DNA of 64,000 bases, taken from NCBI GenBank assembly GCA_017508485.1, contig JAFVYV010000011.1, positions 84,295-148,294 on the forward strand, read 5' to 3'. The stretch is from Clostridia bacterium (GTDB taxonomy: Bacteria; Bacillota; Clostridia; Christensenellales; Borkfalkiaceae). The notes below the pieces were generated by a model. The model saw nothing but the letters and a program-made list of their open reading frames with translations. It had not been told where the DNA came from and made no database searches. Position numbers and translations under genes: made by a program. How positions within the stretch are numbered: the stretch's first letter is position 1; each line of letters begins with the position of its first letter. Of the stretch, positions 45,034-54,446 are shown piece after piece.

Positions 45034-46992
45034 ATGAAATCTGTTAAATATAATGCAGAAGATATTAAAGTTTTAGAAGGGCTTGACGCCGTTAGACTTC
45101 GCCCTGGTATGTATATCGGTACTACTGGTATAAAAGGTCTTCACCATATTTTATGGGAAATAGTTGACAACGCAGTTGATGAAGCGGCAAACGGTTATGC
45201 TGATAAAATTTCAGTAGTTTTATATGAAGACGGTAGTGCATCTGTTGAAGATAACGGCCGTGGTATTCCAACGGATATCCACCCAAAAATGGGTATTTCT
45301 GGTGTAGAAGTAGTATTTACTGCCCTTCACGCAGGTGGTAAGTTTGATGAACACAACTACGCATATTCAGGTGGTCTTCACGGTGTAGGTGCATCAGTTA
45401 CTAACGCCCTTTCAGAATGGCTTAAAGTAGAAGTTTATAAAGATACCGTTTACAAAATGGAGTTTAGTTCATATTTAGATGAAGTGACTAAAAAGGTAAA
45501 GTCAGGTATCCCTAAAGATAGATTAAAAGACACTAAAGAAAAGACTAAAAAGAAGGGTACTTTCGTTCAGTTTAAGCCTGACAAAAGGGTTTTTGACACG
45601 GTAATTTTTAGTCAAGACACAATTTTAAGAAGATTAAAAGAACTTGCCTTTTTAAATAAAGGGCTTGAAATTTCTTTTGAAGATAAAAGACCACACTCAA
45701 TTTATCAAGAAACTTTTAAGTACGACGGTGGCTTAATTGATTTTGCCAAGTACTTAAACGAAGGTAAAGACCTTTTATATTCTCAACCTATCTACGGTCA
45801 AGGGGAAAAGGACGGCGTTTTCGTTGAGTTCGTTATTCAACATACGGACAGTTATACGGAAAGTGTTTATTCTTACGTTAACAATATTCCAACAAGTGAA
45901 GGTGGCACGCACGAAGTTGGTTTTAGGTCAGGTATAACCAAAACCTTTAACGACTTTGCAAGAAGCCAAAATATCTTAAAAGAAAAGGACGCAAACTTTC
46001 AAGGCGACGACTTTAGGGAAGGTTTAACTGCAGTTCTTTCTATAAAGATGAACAACGTTCAGTTTGAAGGTCAAACGAAGGGAAAACTTGGTAATCCTGA
46101 AGCAAGGTTTGCAGTTGAAGGGGTTACGGAAACTGAACTTGACGCACTAACTAAAAACAAAAAGTTAGCGTCAGTATTTGCTACTATTATGAAAAAGGCT
46201 CAAGCCGCCGCTAAAGTTAGACTTGCCGCTAAAAAAGCAAAGGAAATTGCAAGGGCAAGTAAGTCTATTGAAAACGCAAATTTAGTTGGTAAACTTTCAG
46301 GCTGTTCTTCAAGAAAGCCAGAACTAAACGAACTATTTATAGTAGAAGGGGACTCTGCAGGTGGTAGTGCAAAACAAGCAAGGGTAAGAAGCACTCAAGC
46401 CATTTTACCACTTCGTGGTAAACCACTTAACGTTGAAAAGAAAAAACTTGACCAAATACTTCAAAACGAAGAAATTAGAACGATAATTTCTGCACTTGGT
46501 ACTGGTATTTCAGGTCAGTTTGCTATTGAAGACTTAAAGTTCCATAAGGTTATAATTTTATCCGATGCCGACCAAGACGGTGCGCATATTAGGGCAATAC
46601 TACTAACCTTCTTCTTTAGATATATGAAGGAACTTATTTCAAACGGACACGTTTATATCGGTATGCCACCACTTTACAAGGTGTATAAAAAGGACGTAGT
46701 TGAGTACGCTTACGACGACAACGAACTTAAAGAAAAGATTGAAAAGGTAGGTAAAGGCTACCAAATCCAAAGATATAAAGGGCTTGGTGAAATGGACCCA
46801 GAACAACTTTGGGAAACGACTATGGACCCAGAACGCCGTTCACTTATGCAAGTAACTATTGAAGACGCGGCTCTTGCTGAAAAGATGATAACAACTTTAA
46901 TGGGTGATGCGTTAGAAGAAAGAAAGAAGTATATAGCTCAACACGCAAACTTTAATAAAGAAGATAGTTTTGTAAAAGAAATAAAACGCTAA
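45034..46992 (+). CDS. parE: Type II topoisomerase subunit B (probably topoisomerase IV ParE)
   Basis: The 652-residue protein has the GHKL ATPase core (WEIVDNAVDEA, EDNGRGIP, GGLHGVGASVTNALS), the transducer, and the TOPRIM domain with FIVEGDSAGGSAKQAR and LSDADQDGAHIR. It ends QIQRYKGLGEMDPEQLWETTMDPERR. ParE and GyrB are hard to separate by eye. The adjacent A subunit lacks a GyrA-box and no recF or dnaN is near, so ParE is favoured over GyrB. It forms a two-gene operon with parC. Confidence 0.82.
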   Translation: MKSVKYNAEDIKVLEGLDAVRLRPGMYIGTTGIKGLHHILWEIVDNAVDEAANGYADKISVVLYEDGSASVEDNGRGIPTDIHPKMGISGVEVVFTALHAGGKFDEHNYAYSGGLHGVGASVTNALSEWLKVEVYKDTVYKMEFSSYLDEVTKKVKSGIPKDRLKDTKEKTKKKGTFVQFKPDKRVFDTVIFSQDTILRRLKELAFLNKGLEISFEDKRPHSIYQETFKYDGGLIDFAKYLNEGKDLLYSQPIYGQGEKDGVFVEFVIQHTDSYTESVYSYVNNIPTSEGGTHEVGFRSGITKTFNDFARSQNILKEKDANFQGDDFREGLTAVLSIKMNNVQFEGQTKGKLGNPEARFAVEGVTETELDALTKNKKLASVFATIMKKAQAAAKVRLAAKKAKEIARASKSIENANLVGKLSGCSSRKPELNELFIVEGDSAGGSAKQARVRSTQAILPLRGKPLNVEKKKLDQILQNEEIRTIISALGTGISGQFAIEDLKFHKVIILSDADQDGAHIRAILLTFFFRYMKELISNGHVYIGMPPLYKVYKKDVVEYAYDDNELKEKIEKVGKGYQIQRYKGLGEMDPEQLWETTMDPERRSLMQVTIEDAALAEKMITTLMGDALEERKKYIAQHANFNKEDSFVKEIKR

Positions 46993-47005
46993 AAGGTAAA
47001 TTAAA

Positions 47006-49411
47006 ATGGAAAAGGGAAACATTATACAAAGTTCAATAAACGAAGTGCTTCATAATTCAATGATGCCTTATGCTGAACACGTTATTTTGGATAGAGCACT
47101 TCCAAGGGTAGAAGACGGATTAAAACCCGTTCAAAGAAGAATACTTTACGCAATGTATGAAATGGGTTTATCACCTGATAAGCCACATAGAAAGTGTGCA
47201 AAAATCGTTGGTGACGTTTTAGGTAAATACCACCCACACGGCGACAGTTCTGTTTACGATGCGATGGTAAGAATGGCGCAAAACTTTAATATGCGTATGC
47301 CACTCGTTAACGGACACGGTAACTTTGGTACGGTTGACGGGGACGGCGCCGCTGCGTATAGATATACTGAAGCAAGGCTTGAAGAACTTGCATTTGAACT
47401 TTTAAGAGATATTGATAAGGAAACGGTTAACTTTAACCTTAACTTTGACGATACCGTTTTTGAACCTGAAACGCTACCTGGTAGATATCCTAACCTTTTG
47501 GTTAACGGTTCATCTGGTATTGCAGTAGGTCTTGCAACAAACATACCACCACACAACCTTGGTGAAGTTATAGACGGTGCAGTTAAGTTTATTGAAAACC
47601 CAAAAATCACTCTTAAAGAGATGATGAAATATATTAAAGGACCTGACTTTCCAACAGGTGGTTATATAATCGCAGGGGAAGAATTAGTTGAAGCATACGA
47701 AACTGGCCGTGCTAAAATTAAAATTAGGGCAAAAGCAAGTATTGAAAAGGAAGGGGAAAAGGAAAATATCGTTATAACCGAAATCCCTTACCAAGTAAAT
47801 AAGGCAAGTTTACTTAAAAAGATAGTTGAACTTGGCGAAGAAAAGAGTGATATCTTTGGCGAAATTGCAAACGTTGTTGATGAATCTGATAGAACGGGTA
47901 TGCGTGCCGTTATTAAACTTAAAAAGGGCGCAAGTGCAAAAAGAATTTTAGAAAATCTTTATAAATATTCTGATTTAGAGTGTTCTTTTGGTATAAATAT
48001 GGTAGTTATTGCTGATGGTAAGCCACAACAAATGGGTTTACTTTCAATTCTAAAATACTACGTAAACTACCAACAACAAATTATTTTAAGAAGAAGTAAG
48101 TTTGAGTTAGAAAGAGCAAAAGAAAGGGCGCATATTTTAGAAGGCTTAATTGTTGCAGTTAAAAATATTGATGAAGTTATTAAAATAATCAAAAGTTCTG
48201 CAAACACAACTGAAGCCAAAAAGAACTTAAGGGAAAAGTTCTCACTTTCAGAAGCACAAGCAACTGCTATTTTAGACTTAAGACTTGCAAAACTAACCAA
48301 ACTTGAAATAACTAAACTTGAAGATGAGTTAAAGGCGTTAAAGGCTAAAATTAAAGAGTTAACGGCAATTATCGGTAGCAAAAAACTACAAATGGAAATC
48401 GTTCAAAAAGAACTTCTTGAAATTAAAAGAAAGTATAAAGAAGAAAGAAGAACGGAAATTGTTAGCGATGCAAAAGAAGTTAAAACGGAAAGTTATAACG
48501 ACGTTAAGCCTATATTAAACTACGTTTTAGGTTATTCAATAGGTGGCACTATAAAGAAGATACCTGAAAAGAACTTTAATATGTCTGATAAGAGCATAGG
48601 GGAAAACACTTCTAAAACGGACGTATTAAAACTAAAACTAAACGTAAAGAGTACGGATAGCGTTTTAATATTTACTAACCTTGGTAACGTGGTTAAACTT
48701 GAAATGGAAAACCTACCAGAGTGCAAGTATAAGGACAAGGGCTTTAAGTTTAGCGATATTGAAAAGCAAGTATTAAAAACGGAAGAACCTGTTGCAATGT
48801 TTATTGACAATCCACTATTTAAGGGGGTTGACCTATACTTCTTCACAAAAGAAGGTATGGTTAAAAAGACTTCGTTCACAGAATATAACCTACAAAAGAA
48901 CGTTTACCAAGCAATTAAACTTAAAGAAGGCGACACGCTAATTAACGTTGAAGTTGATGCCTTTGATACCACAATGTTATTCGTTACTAAAGAAGGTATG
49001 GCGCTTTCTGCATTTAGAGATGACGTACCAAACCAAGGCAGAGTTTCTGGCGGGGTAAAGGGTATTAAGTTAAACGACAAAGATGAACTTGTTCACGCAA
49101 CGCAAATAGGCGACGGTATGATTATAGTAGGTACGAATAAAGGAAACTTTAAGCGCGTAGATACTGAAGAAGTTGAGCCTATGGATAGGTACAGAAAGGG
49201 CGTTAAGATAATAAGTTTAGGTGACGGAGAAGAAGTTGTTTACGTTGGTTTTGTAAAAGACCCTTACCTACTAACTTTACTTGATGAAGAAGACAAGTTC
49301 CATTTAGTAGATAGCGACCAAATTTCACCTGAAAAGAGAGTGGCTAAAGGTAAACCTATTAGAAATTTACCTAAAAAGAATATAGTTAAGGGAAGCAAAC
49401 TACTTTTCTAA
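47006..49411 (+). CDS. parC: Type II topoisomerase subunit A (probably topoisomerase IV ParC)
   Basis: The 801-residue protein carries the breakage-reunion domain with [41 protein letters not shown] (quinolone-resistance region) and the catalytic tyrosine in [12 protein letters not shown] coiled coil and a beta-pinwheel C-terminal domain (about 500-801) follow. I find no QRRGGKG-like GyrA-box in the pinwheel, which points to ParC rather than GyrA. It lies 13 bases after parE and is expected to decatenate chromosomes. Confidence 0.82.
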   Translation: MEKGNIIQSSINEVLHNSMMPYAEHVILDRALPRVEDGLKPVQRRILYAMYEMGLSPDKPHRKCAKIVGDVLGKYHPHGDSSVYDAMVRMAQNFNMRMPLVNGHGNFGTVDGDGAAAYRYTEARLEELAFELLRDIDKETVNFNLNFDDTVFEPETLPGRYPNLLVNGSSGIAVGLATNIPPHNLGEVIDGAVKFIENPKITLKEMMKYIKGPDFPTGGYIIAGEELVEAYETGRAKIKIRAKASIEKEGEKENIVITEIPYQVNKASLLKKIVELGEEKSDIFGEIANVVDESDRTGMRAVIKLKKGASAKRILENLYKYSDLECSFGINMVVIADGKPQQMGLLSILKYYVNYQQQIILRRSKFELERAKERAHILEGLIVAVKNIDEVIKIIKSSANTTEAKKNLREKFSLSEAQATAILDLRLAKLTKLEITKLEDELKALKAKIKELTAIIGSKKLQMEIVQKELLEIKRKYKEERRTEIVSDAKEVKTESYNDVKPILNYVLGYSIGGTIKKIPEKNFNMSDKSIGENTSKTDVLKLKLNVKSTDSVLIFTNLGNVVKLEMENLPECKYKDKGFKFSDIEKQVLKTEEPVAMFIDNPLFKGVDLYFFTKEGMVKKTSFTEYNLQKNVYQAIKLKEGDTLINVEVDAFDTTMLFVTKEGMALSAFRDDVPNQGRVSGGVKGIKLNDKDELVHATQIGDGMIIVGTNKGNFKRVDTEEVEPMDRYRKGVKIISLGDGEEVVYVGFVKDPYLLTLLDEEDKFHLVDSDQISPEKRVAKGKPIRNLPKKNIVKGSKLLF

Positions 49412-49426
49412 AAAAAATTAAAAAAT

Positions 49427-49462
49427 TAAAATGAGTGTAATTAATTTTGCACTCATTTTTTT
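49427..49462 (+). terminator. Terminator after parC
   Basis: AATGAGTG / CACTCATT with an AT-rich loop and a T run. Confidence 0.85.
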
Positions 49463-49523
49463 TATTTTAAACGCATAAGGTAAAAGGGATAGGCTTTATG
49501 GTAAAAAGTTTGAAATATAAAAA

Positions 49524-49554
49524 CCTTTTATTTTAGGGTTTCTCCTAAAAAGGT
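49524..49554 (+). other. Hairpin in the leader region of the deacetylase gene
   Basis: TTTTAGG (49531-49537) pairs perfectly with CCTAAAA (49544-49550), and flanking ACCTTTT / AAGGT extends it. It is not followed by a T run, so it is not an obvious terminator. It lies about 50 bases upstream of the PdaB-like start and may be regulatory. Confidence 0.35.
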
Positions 49555-49603
49555 ATAAAAAACGCCAAAAACCACCAAAAAACGATAAAGGAAAGCAGTT
49601 ATA

Positions 49604-50353
49604 ATGTTTTATGCGATTAACAAAAAACACGCATTTACCATATTTATTTTAGCAATAATCGTTATGCTATCGCCTATTTTAGGTAGCAAAATAGTAAGCA
49701 CGGTTTCCACTAAAAATAGGAGTTTGCCTATTTATTCAGTTGATACTGATGAGAACAAAATTGCTATTTCTTTTGACTGTGCGTGGGGGACTGAGTACAC
49801 AGATAAACTTTTAGAACTTTTTGAAAAAGAAAATATAAAAGTAACCTTTTTTATGGTGGAGTTTTGGGCAAAAAAGCACCCTGACTTCGTCAAAAAAATT
49901 AGTGAAATGGGGCACGAAATAGGCACTCACTCATCAACGCACTCTTATATGAGCAAAATGAGTGAAGAAAATATTGTTAAAGAACTTAATTCTTCAAGTA
50001 AGGTTATAGAAGATATTACCGGCAAAAAGGTAAACCTTTTTAGAGCGCCTTACGGCGACTACAACAACCGTTTAATAGATACTGCAAGTTCGCTTGGCTT
50101 TTACACTATTCAATGGGACGTTGACAGTTTGGACTGGAAGGATATATCTAAAGATGAAATATATAATAGGGTTATCAAAAAGACAAAAAACGGGTCAATA
50201 GTTCTTTTCCACAACAACGGACTACATACTGTAGAGGCGGTGGAAAAACTTATACCTTACTTAAAAGAAAGGTACGAAATAGTGCCGATAGGGGAACTTA
50301 TTTATAAAGAAAATTATTTTGTAAACTCTTTAGGGGTGCAAATTAAAAAGTAA
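49604..50353 (+). CDS. PdaB-like polysaccharide deacetylase
   Basis: The 249-residue protein has an N-terminal signal anchor (about 10-30) starting FYAINKKHAF, as in sporulation deacetylase PdaB. A NodB domain follows with AISFDCAWG (metal aspartate), THSSTHSYM (metal histidines), FRAPYGDYN and WDVDSLDW. Family members deacetylate peptidoglycan or chitin-like sugars; PdaB acts in forespore cortex maintenance. With SpoIIID it supports a sporulating host. The ribosome binding site AAAGGA is about eleven bases upstream. Confidence 0.88.
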   Translation: MFYAINKKHAFTIFILAIIVMLSPILGSKIVSTVSTKNRSLPIYSVDTDENKIAISFDCAWGTEYTDKLLELFEKENIKVTFFMVEFWAKKHPDFVKKISEMGHEIGTHSSTHSYMSKMSEENIVKELNSSSKVIEDITGKKVNLFRAPYGDYNNRLIDTASSLGFYTIQWDVDSLDWKDISKDEIYNRVIKKTKNGSIVLFHNNGLHTVEAVEKLIPYLKERYEIVPIGELIYKENYFVNSLGVQIKK

Positions 50354-50369
50354 AAACGGAGGAAGTTAA

Positions 50370-51044
50370 ATGTATCAAATGGACAAAAACAACAAGGTTT
50401 ACTTAAGTGGAGAAATAGTTACTAAAGCAGAGTTTTCGCACGAGGTTTATGGCGAAGGTTTTTATGAAATGATGGTTTCAGTTAAAAGACTGTCTGGGCA
50501 AGAAGATATTTTGCCTATAACTATTTCAGAAAGGCTTATTTTAGATAAAGACTTAAAAGTTGGGTCAAGCATTTTTGCGATAGGTCAGTTTAGAAGTTAT
50601 AACAAGTTGGTTGACGGCAAAAGCAAACTGATGCTAACCGTGTTTATAAAAGAACTGTTTGAAGAAGATATAAACAAAAACCCGAACACCATAGTGCTTT
50701 CAGGCTACGTTTGTAAAGAACCTATTTATAGAACGACACCTTTTAATAGGGAGATTGCAGATTTACTTATAGCAGTAAATAGGTCTTACAATAAATCCGA
50801 CTATATTCCTTGTATCGCGTGGGGAAGAAACGCAAGGTTCGTTCAAAATTTAAGCGTAGGGGAAAAGGTTTTTATTTCAGGCAGAATACAAAGTAGAGAA
50901 TATCAAAAAAGAACGGAAGATGAAGTTAAAAAGATGACTGCTTACGAAGTTTCAATAAGTAAAATTTTGGCGGCGGATTCAGTTAACAGTTTTGATTTAG
51001 AAAGTGAATTTATTTCTTTTTCTTATGAACAAAACTTTCAATAA
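50370..51044 (+). CDS. Tandem OB-fold single-stranded DNA-binding protein
   Basis: The 224-residue protein contains two SSB-like OB folds. The first (about 8-105: KVYLSGEIVTKAEFSHEVYGEGFYEM) is divergent. The second (about 112-205) has NTIVLSGYVCKEPIYRTTPFNREIADLLIAVNR, YIPCIAWGRNARFV and VGEKVFISGRIQSREY, close to SSB. There is no acidic DDDIPF-like C-terminal tail for partner binding. Its role beyond ssDNA binding is unknown. A strong AGGAGG precedes the start. Confidence 0.82.
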   Translation: MYQMDKNNKVYLSGEIVTKAEFSHEVYGEGFYEMMVSVKRLSGQEDILPITISERLILDKDLKVGSSIFAIGQFRSYNKLVDGKSKLMLTVFIKELFEEDINKNPNTIVLSGYVCKEPIYRTTPFNREIADLLIAVNRSYNKSDYIPCIAWGRNARFVQNLSVGEKVFISGRIQSREYQKRTEDEVKKMTAYEVSISKILAADSVNSFDLESEFISFSYEQNFQ

Positions 51045-51054
51045 TAAAAAAAAC

Positions 51055-51080
51055 CTGTTATGAAAATAACAGATTTTTTT
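51055..51080. terminator. Terminator between the SSB-like gene and the convergent exported-protein gene
   Basis: CTGTTAT / ATAACAG with a four-base GAAA loop, A-rich on the left and T-rich on the right, so it can act in both directions. Confidence 0.88.
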
Positions 51081-51100
51081 AAATTTCTTTTAATAAATTT

Positions 51101-53611
51101 TTAATATGTTTTTCTTTTTCTTAAAATGAACATTGAAGGGGTAAATACGGCAAGTGAGAGAACTATTATTATAACAACCTTTCTTACAGCCGTTTTTGCC
51201 GGACTTGCGATACTGTCTGCGCTTATATAAGCAATATAAGTTGTACCTTCAACTTCAAATTCTACTTCCATAATTTCAGCCGTGCTTAAAACTTTAACTT
51301 TATTAGGAGTAAGTGAAAGTTCAGTTAAAAGTTCTTTATCGGCGTAAAGTTTTGCGTTTTTGGTAAGTTCTTTGTAAGTAATATTTTGGCTTTCCACCTT
51401 TTGCGCTAACGCATAAACTATAAAGTTAGTAGGCACAAATCCGTAAATTTCACTTCCGTTAACTTCCGTTTTAATATAATAAAAATCTTTTACAATTTCT
51501 TTTCCAACAAAAGTAAAGGTGCTAATTAATTCTATTTTAGTGTTCTTTTCAAGCCTTACTTTTTCATTTTGGTTTGTTAAAGCGTACTCGCTACTTTCAT
51601 TTATTACAGGGTGGTAATAGATAGAAACAGGGGTAGATACAAAGCCAAAAGTTTTATCAGTAGTTTTAAAGAAATCGCTATTAACTACTTCAAAATTTTC
51701 CTTTCTACAAATAGCAGTATCAGTACCTACTAGAATATAAAAACCTTGCGTTTCACCAGCAACGCTGTAATGTAGGTTATCATTTTTAGAGTATCCTAAA
51801 TACTCGTCTTCAAAATAATAAACGCACTCGTTTTCCTTAATAGTACCAAAAGTCATTTTTTCCGTATCAACGGTGTCAGCCGTTTTTAAGAAGTTTGTTT
51901 CATCAATACTATCAATAACGTCAATTATATTATCGTTTTCAAGGTTAGTTGTGTAAGCAATATAACCTTCTTTGTTAAAGGCAAAGTAAACTTCTTTTTT
52001 GTCAAAACTCATTGCCATTTTTTTAATTTGCGCACTCTTTAACCTACTGTCAACGGTTACGGTAAACACTTTGCTAGTGTTATCGGTTGAAATTTTTTCT
52101 ACTTCATTATTTTCCGTTAATAAGAAAATATTTCCAGTTAAGTCAACGGTCATATCAACTGCAACAACGGTGGCATCAAAAGTTTTTGGCACATCATTTT
52201 CTAAAACAACCCTGCCGTCTTTGGTTAAAAGATGAACCTTATTTGTATTTTTAACGTAAACGTAAAGGTTTCCTTCAACGTCGCTTGTAATTAAGTCGTT
52301 TTGTGAAATGCCGTTTAAGTTAAGTTTGTTTAGTGTGGTTGAAGTAGGGGTAACGTTAATTAACTTACCGTTAAAGTCGTTATAAATTTCACTAGTCAAC
52401 GCAAAAAACTCACCGTCAACAAAGGTCGTTTCACATATAAAGGCTTCAGTATGTCTTCCTAAAACTTCGCCGTCTTTTAAGTTTATAAACACAAGTTCGG
52501 TTGAACTATTAAGTAATGCAACTTCGCCGTTAGTCGTTATAGCGTTAGGGGTGAAGTTAGGAATAGAGTATGAAAGACTTTCTATCTTTTTACCGTCGGT
52601 TATTATAATTTTCGTTTGGTCTAAAAGGTAAACCTTATCGTTAAAAGTGGTTATATCAATAACCTTGTCGCTACCCCTTGTGTCGCAAGGCTCAGTCGTT
52701 GCAATTGCGTAGCCTGTAAAACTAAAATCTTCTTTGTTTAGGCCTTGAATTGTGTTAGAAGCCTTGTCGCAAACTAAAACAAAATCATCTTTAAAAGCAA
52801 GACCTTTAGGGGCAACTATATCGCCAAGTTTGTTAAAGGCTATATTTGCGTTAAAAGATAAAACTTCCCCTTTTTCTAAATCAACCCTAGTGATACCTTC
52901 GTTATAAGAAAGATATGCGTACTTTTCATTACAAATTAAGTAAGTTCCACTAACGTTGGTGTCAAAAACTACAGGGGCTTCTTCAAAATTTTCTAAATTT
53001 ATTCTACATAAATCTTTTTCACTATTAAAGTAGAAAAGATAATTTTCAAAAATTTCAATATCGCCAACGTCTGCGTTGGTTTGTCTTTTAATTTCCGTTA
53101 AATTAATTTTGTTTGCTTCTATTCTTACGCTATAAATTGTTATAGTGTGGTTTTTGTAAGATGCAAAATAATTGTCGCTAACACCAAAATAGTCGCAAGG
53201 TATATAATTGTCGCCATTTTTAAGTTCAGCGTATTCGCCCGTTTCAATATTTAAAAAGTATGGTCTATAGTCGTATTGATAAATTAGGTAGTTAGAAAGT
53301 TTTTTAACGTAAAGTGTTTCGTTAAACTCTATAGGGTTTTCTGCATTAGAAGAAGTAGAGTAGGTTTTATATGCACCGTCTTTATAAATAATAAGTTGTT
53401 GCTTTTCAACACCGTTTTCTAAAATAACAGTCATATCATCTTCAACTAAAATATCTACAGGGGAGTCTAACTCTTTATATTCAACGTAAGAAAAAGGCAT
53501 AAAAAGTGATGCGTTTACTTCATTTTGAGCAAACGCAGTACCACTCATCATTACAAACATTAGTGAAGATAAAATAAATATTGCACCTAAAACCCTTTTT
53601 AAAACTTTCAT
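51101..53611 (-). CDS. Large exported beta-propeller-like protein with SH3-like C-terminal region and membrane anchor
   Basis: The start at 53611 is set by AGGAGA upstream. The 836-residue protein has a signal peptide (MKVLKRVLGAIFILSSLMFVMMSGTAFA), then about 550 residues of repeated beta strands with hydrophobic-Asp/Asn turns, suggestive of beta-propeller blades (for example IVAPKGLAFKDDFVLVCDKASNTIQGLN, an NHL-like repeat). The C-terminal part has SH3b-like segments (LEKNTKIELISTFTFVGK, YKELTKNAKLYADKELL), one transmembrane helix and a short basic tail RKRKTY. It probably sits outside the cell, fixed in the membrane. No catalytic motif is seen. A second, smaller SH3-plus-anchor protein is encoded at 54443-55150. 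Confidence 0.75.
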   Translation of the reverse strand: MKVLKRVLGAIFILSSLMFVMMSGTAFAQNEVNASLFMPFSYVEYKELDSPVDILVEDDMTVILENGVEKQQLIIYKDGAYKTYSTSSNAENPIEFNETLYVKKLSNYLIYQYDYRPYFLNIETGEYAELKNGDNYIPCDYFGVSDNYFASYKNHTITIYSVRIEANKINLTEIKRQTNADVGDIEIFENYLFYFNSEKDLCRINLENFEEAPVVFDTNVSGTYLICNEKYAYLSYNEGITRVDLEKGEVLSFNANIAFNKLGDIVAPKGLAFKDDFVLVCDKASNTIQGLNKEDFSFTGYAIATTEPCDTRGSDKVIDITTFNDKVYLLDQTKIIITDGKKIESLSYSIPNFTPNAITTNGEVALLNSSTELVFINLKDGEVLGRHTEAFICETTFVDGEFFALTSEIYNDFNGKLINVTPTSTTLNKLNLNGISQNDLITSDVEGNLYVYVKNTNKVHLLTKDGRVVLENDVPKTFDATVVAVDMTVDLTGNIFLLTENNEVEKISTDNTSKVFTVTVDSRLKSAQIKKMAMSFDKKEVYFAFNKEGYIAYTTNLENDNIIDVIDSIDETNFLKTADTVDTEKMTFGTIKENECVYYFEDEYLGYSKNDNLHYSVAGETQGFYILVGTDTAICRKENFEVVNSDFFKTTDKTFGFVSTPVSIYYHPVINESSEYALTNQNEKVRLEKNTKIELISTFTFVGKEIVKDFYYIKTEVNGSEIYGFVPTNFIVYALAQKVESQNITYKELTKNAKLYADKELLTELSLTPNKVKVLSTAEIMEVEFEVEGTTYIAYISADSIASPAKTAVRKVVIIIVLSLAVFTPSMFILRKRKTY

Positions 53612-53657
53612 TAATCTTTCTCCTACGAAATAAAACAATATATATTACAACGAATAT

Positions 53658-53686
53658 ATTTTAACACAAATAAATCCTTTTGTCGA
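53658..53686 (-). promoter_or_regulatory. Promoter of the exported beta-propeller-like protein
   Basis: On the minus strand TCGACA (53681-53686), a 17-base spacer and TAAAAT (53658-53663). Confidence 0.6.
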
Positions 53687-53717
53687 TACCTTTTTGCCTT
53701 TTCAAAATATTTTTTTA

Positions 53718-53738
53718 ATATGACAGTTGTTGTCATAT
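53718..53738. promoter_or_regulatory. Perfect palindrome, candidate operator
   Basis: ATATGACA-GTTGT-TGTCATAT is a perfect inverted repeat of two eight-base arms. It lies about 30 bases upstream of the minus-strand promoter and about 25 bases from the SOS box. No T run on either side suggests termination. The binding regulator is unknown. Confidence 0.55.
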
Positions 53739-53764
53739 TTGCGCCCTAAAATTAACCTAAAAAG

Positions 53765-53778
53765 CGAACATATGTTCG
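53765..53778. promoter_or_regulatory. LexA (SOS) box, perfect Gram-positive consensus
   Basis: CGAACATATGTTCG matches the Bacillus-type LexA operator CGAACRNRYGTTYG exactly and is a full palindrome. It is in the divergent spacer between the exported-protein gene (minus) and the capsid-cluster side (plus). A possible promoter TTGTCA...TAACCT just upstream would place the box near the start of plus-strand transcription, but its -10 is weak. A TTGACA lies four bases downstream. Confidence 0.8.
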
Positions 53779-53890
53779 TTTTTGACAAACAATTGTACTC
53801 TAAAAATCGGTGGTAGTCAAGGTTCACCGACACGAAAAAAGTCGAAAATAAAATATATTTTTTTTATCAAAAAAAGTGTGTCAGTCAAAG

Positions 53891-53919
53891 TTGATTTAGG
53901 GGGATTTGGTATATAAAAT
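53891..53919 (+). promoter_or_regulatory. Promoter upstream of the 53970 gene
   Basis: TTGATT (53891-53896), a 17-base spacer and TAAAAT (53914-53919). The stretch 53779-53890 also holds an inverted repeat TCGGTG / CACCGA (53807-53830) of unknown role and otherwise nothing coding. Confidence 0.6.
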
Positions 53920-53969
53920 TAGGCTAGAAATTTGGAAAAAAACTAAAAATTTAACAGGAGATGGTAAAC

Positions 53970-54446
53970 GTGAAGTATTATCAAAAAGTGCTATTATACG
54001 CATATCCAAATTTAGAAAAAATGATTAAACATATAGATAAAATGGTGCTTTCAAAAGCCCTTGCATCTTATTGTGTTTACACACCTTGTTTAACACAAGC
54101 AGAGGAGATTGTAAAGTACACCATCGGTAAAGAAAGACTACTTTTACTAAAGGAAGAATTAGAAAAAATATTTTTAGAGTTTACTAAGGAAGATTTTATT
54201 TATTTAGAGTACAAATATTTTAAGAAAAGGGACAAAGAAACGGACGCACTTGACACCGTTTCAAGAAAGTATTTTAGAAGACAAAACAAACTTTTAATGG
54301 TCTTTGCTAAAAAACTTAAAGAAAGAAACTTAAACGAAGACTGGTTTAAGGAAAATTATTATATTTACCCTTATTTTAGAGAACTACAAAAGAAGGTGGA
54401 AAGGCAAGAAGAAAGGGTTATTAGAGAGTTAAAAAAGGTTTGTTAA
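53970..54446 (+). CDS. Uncharacterised sigma-like/ArpU-like helical protein
   Basis: GTG at 53970 is preferred to the ATG at 53961 because AGGAG (53956-53960) abuts that ATG but is nine bases from the GTG. The 158-residue protein is entirely helical and charged. The segment EYKYFKKRDKETDALDTVSRKYFRRQNKLLMVFAKKL (about residues 80-116) looks like a sigma-region-4 or ArpU-type helix-turn-helix. Phages often carry such late regulators, and this gene lies downstream of the SOS box and upstream of the capsid genes. No firm family match; the regulatory role is inferred. Confidence 0.5.
   Translation: MKYYQKVLLYAYPNLEKMIKHIDKMVLSKALASYCVYTPCLTQAEEIVKYTIGKERLLLLKEELEKIFLEFTKEDFIYLEYKYFKKRDKETDALDTVSRKYFRRQNKLLMVFAKKLKERNLNEDWFKENYYIYPYFRELQKKVERQEERVIRELKKVC

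Noticed and set aside
45034-49411. Calling the topoisomerase pair gyrB-gyrA.
   Set aside because: I find no GyrA-box in the A subunit and no recF or dnaN nearby, so ParE-ParC is favoured. The separation by eye is not certain.
53961-53969. ATG at 53961 as the start of the sigma-like gene.
   Set aside because: The AGGAG site touches this ATG; the GTG at 53970 has normal spacing.
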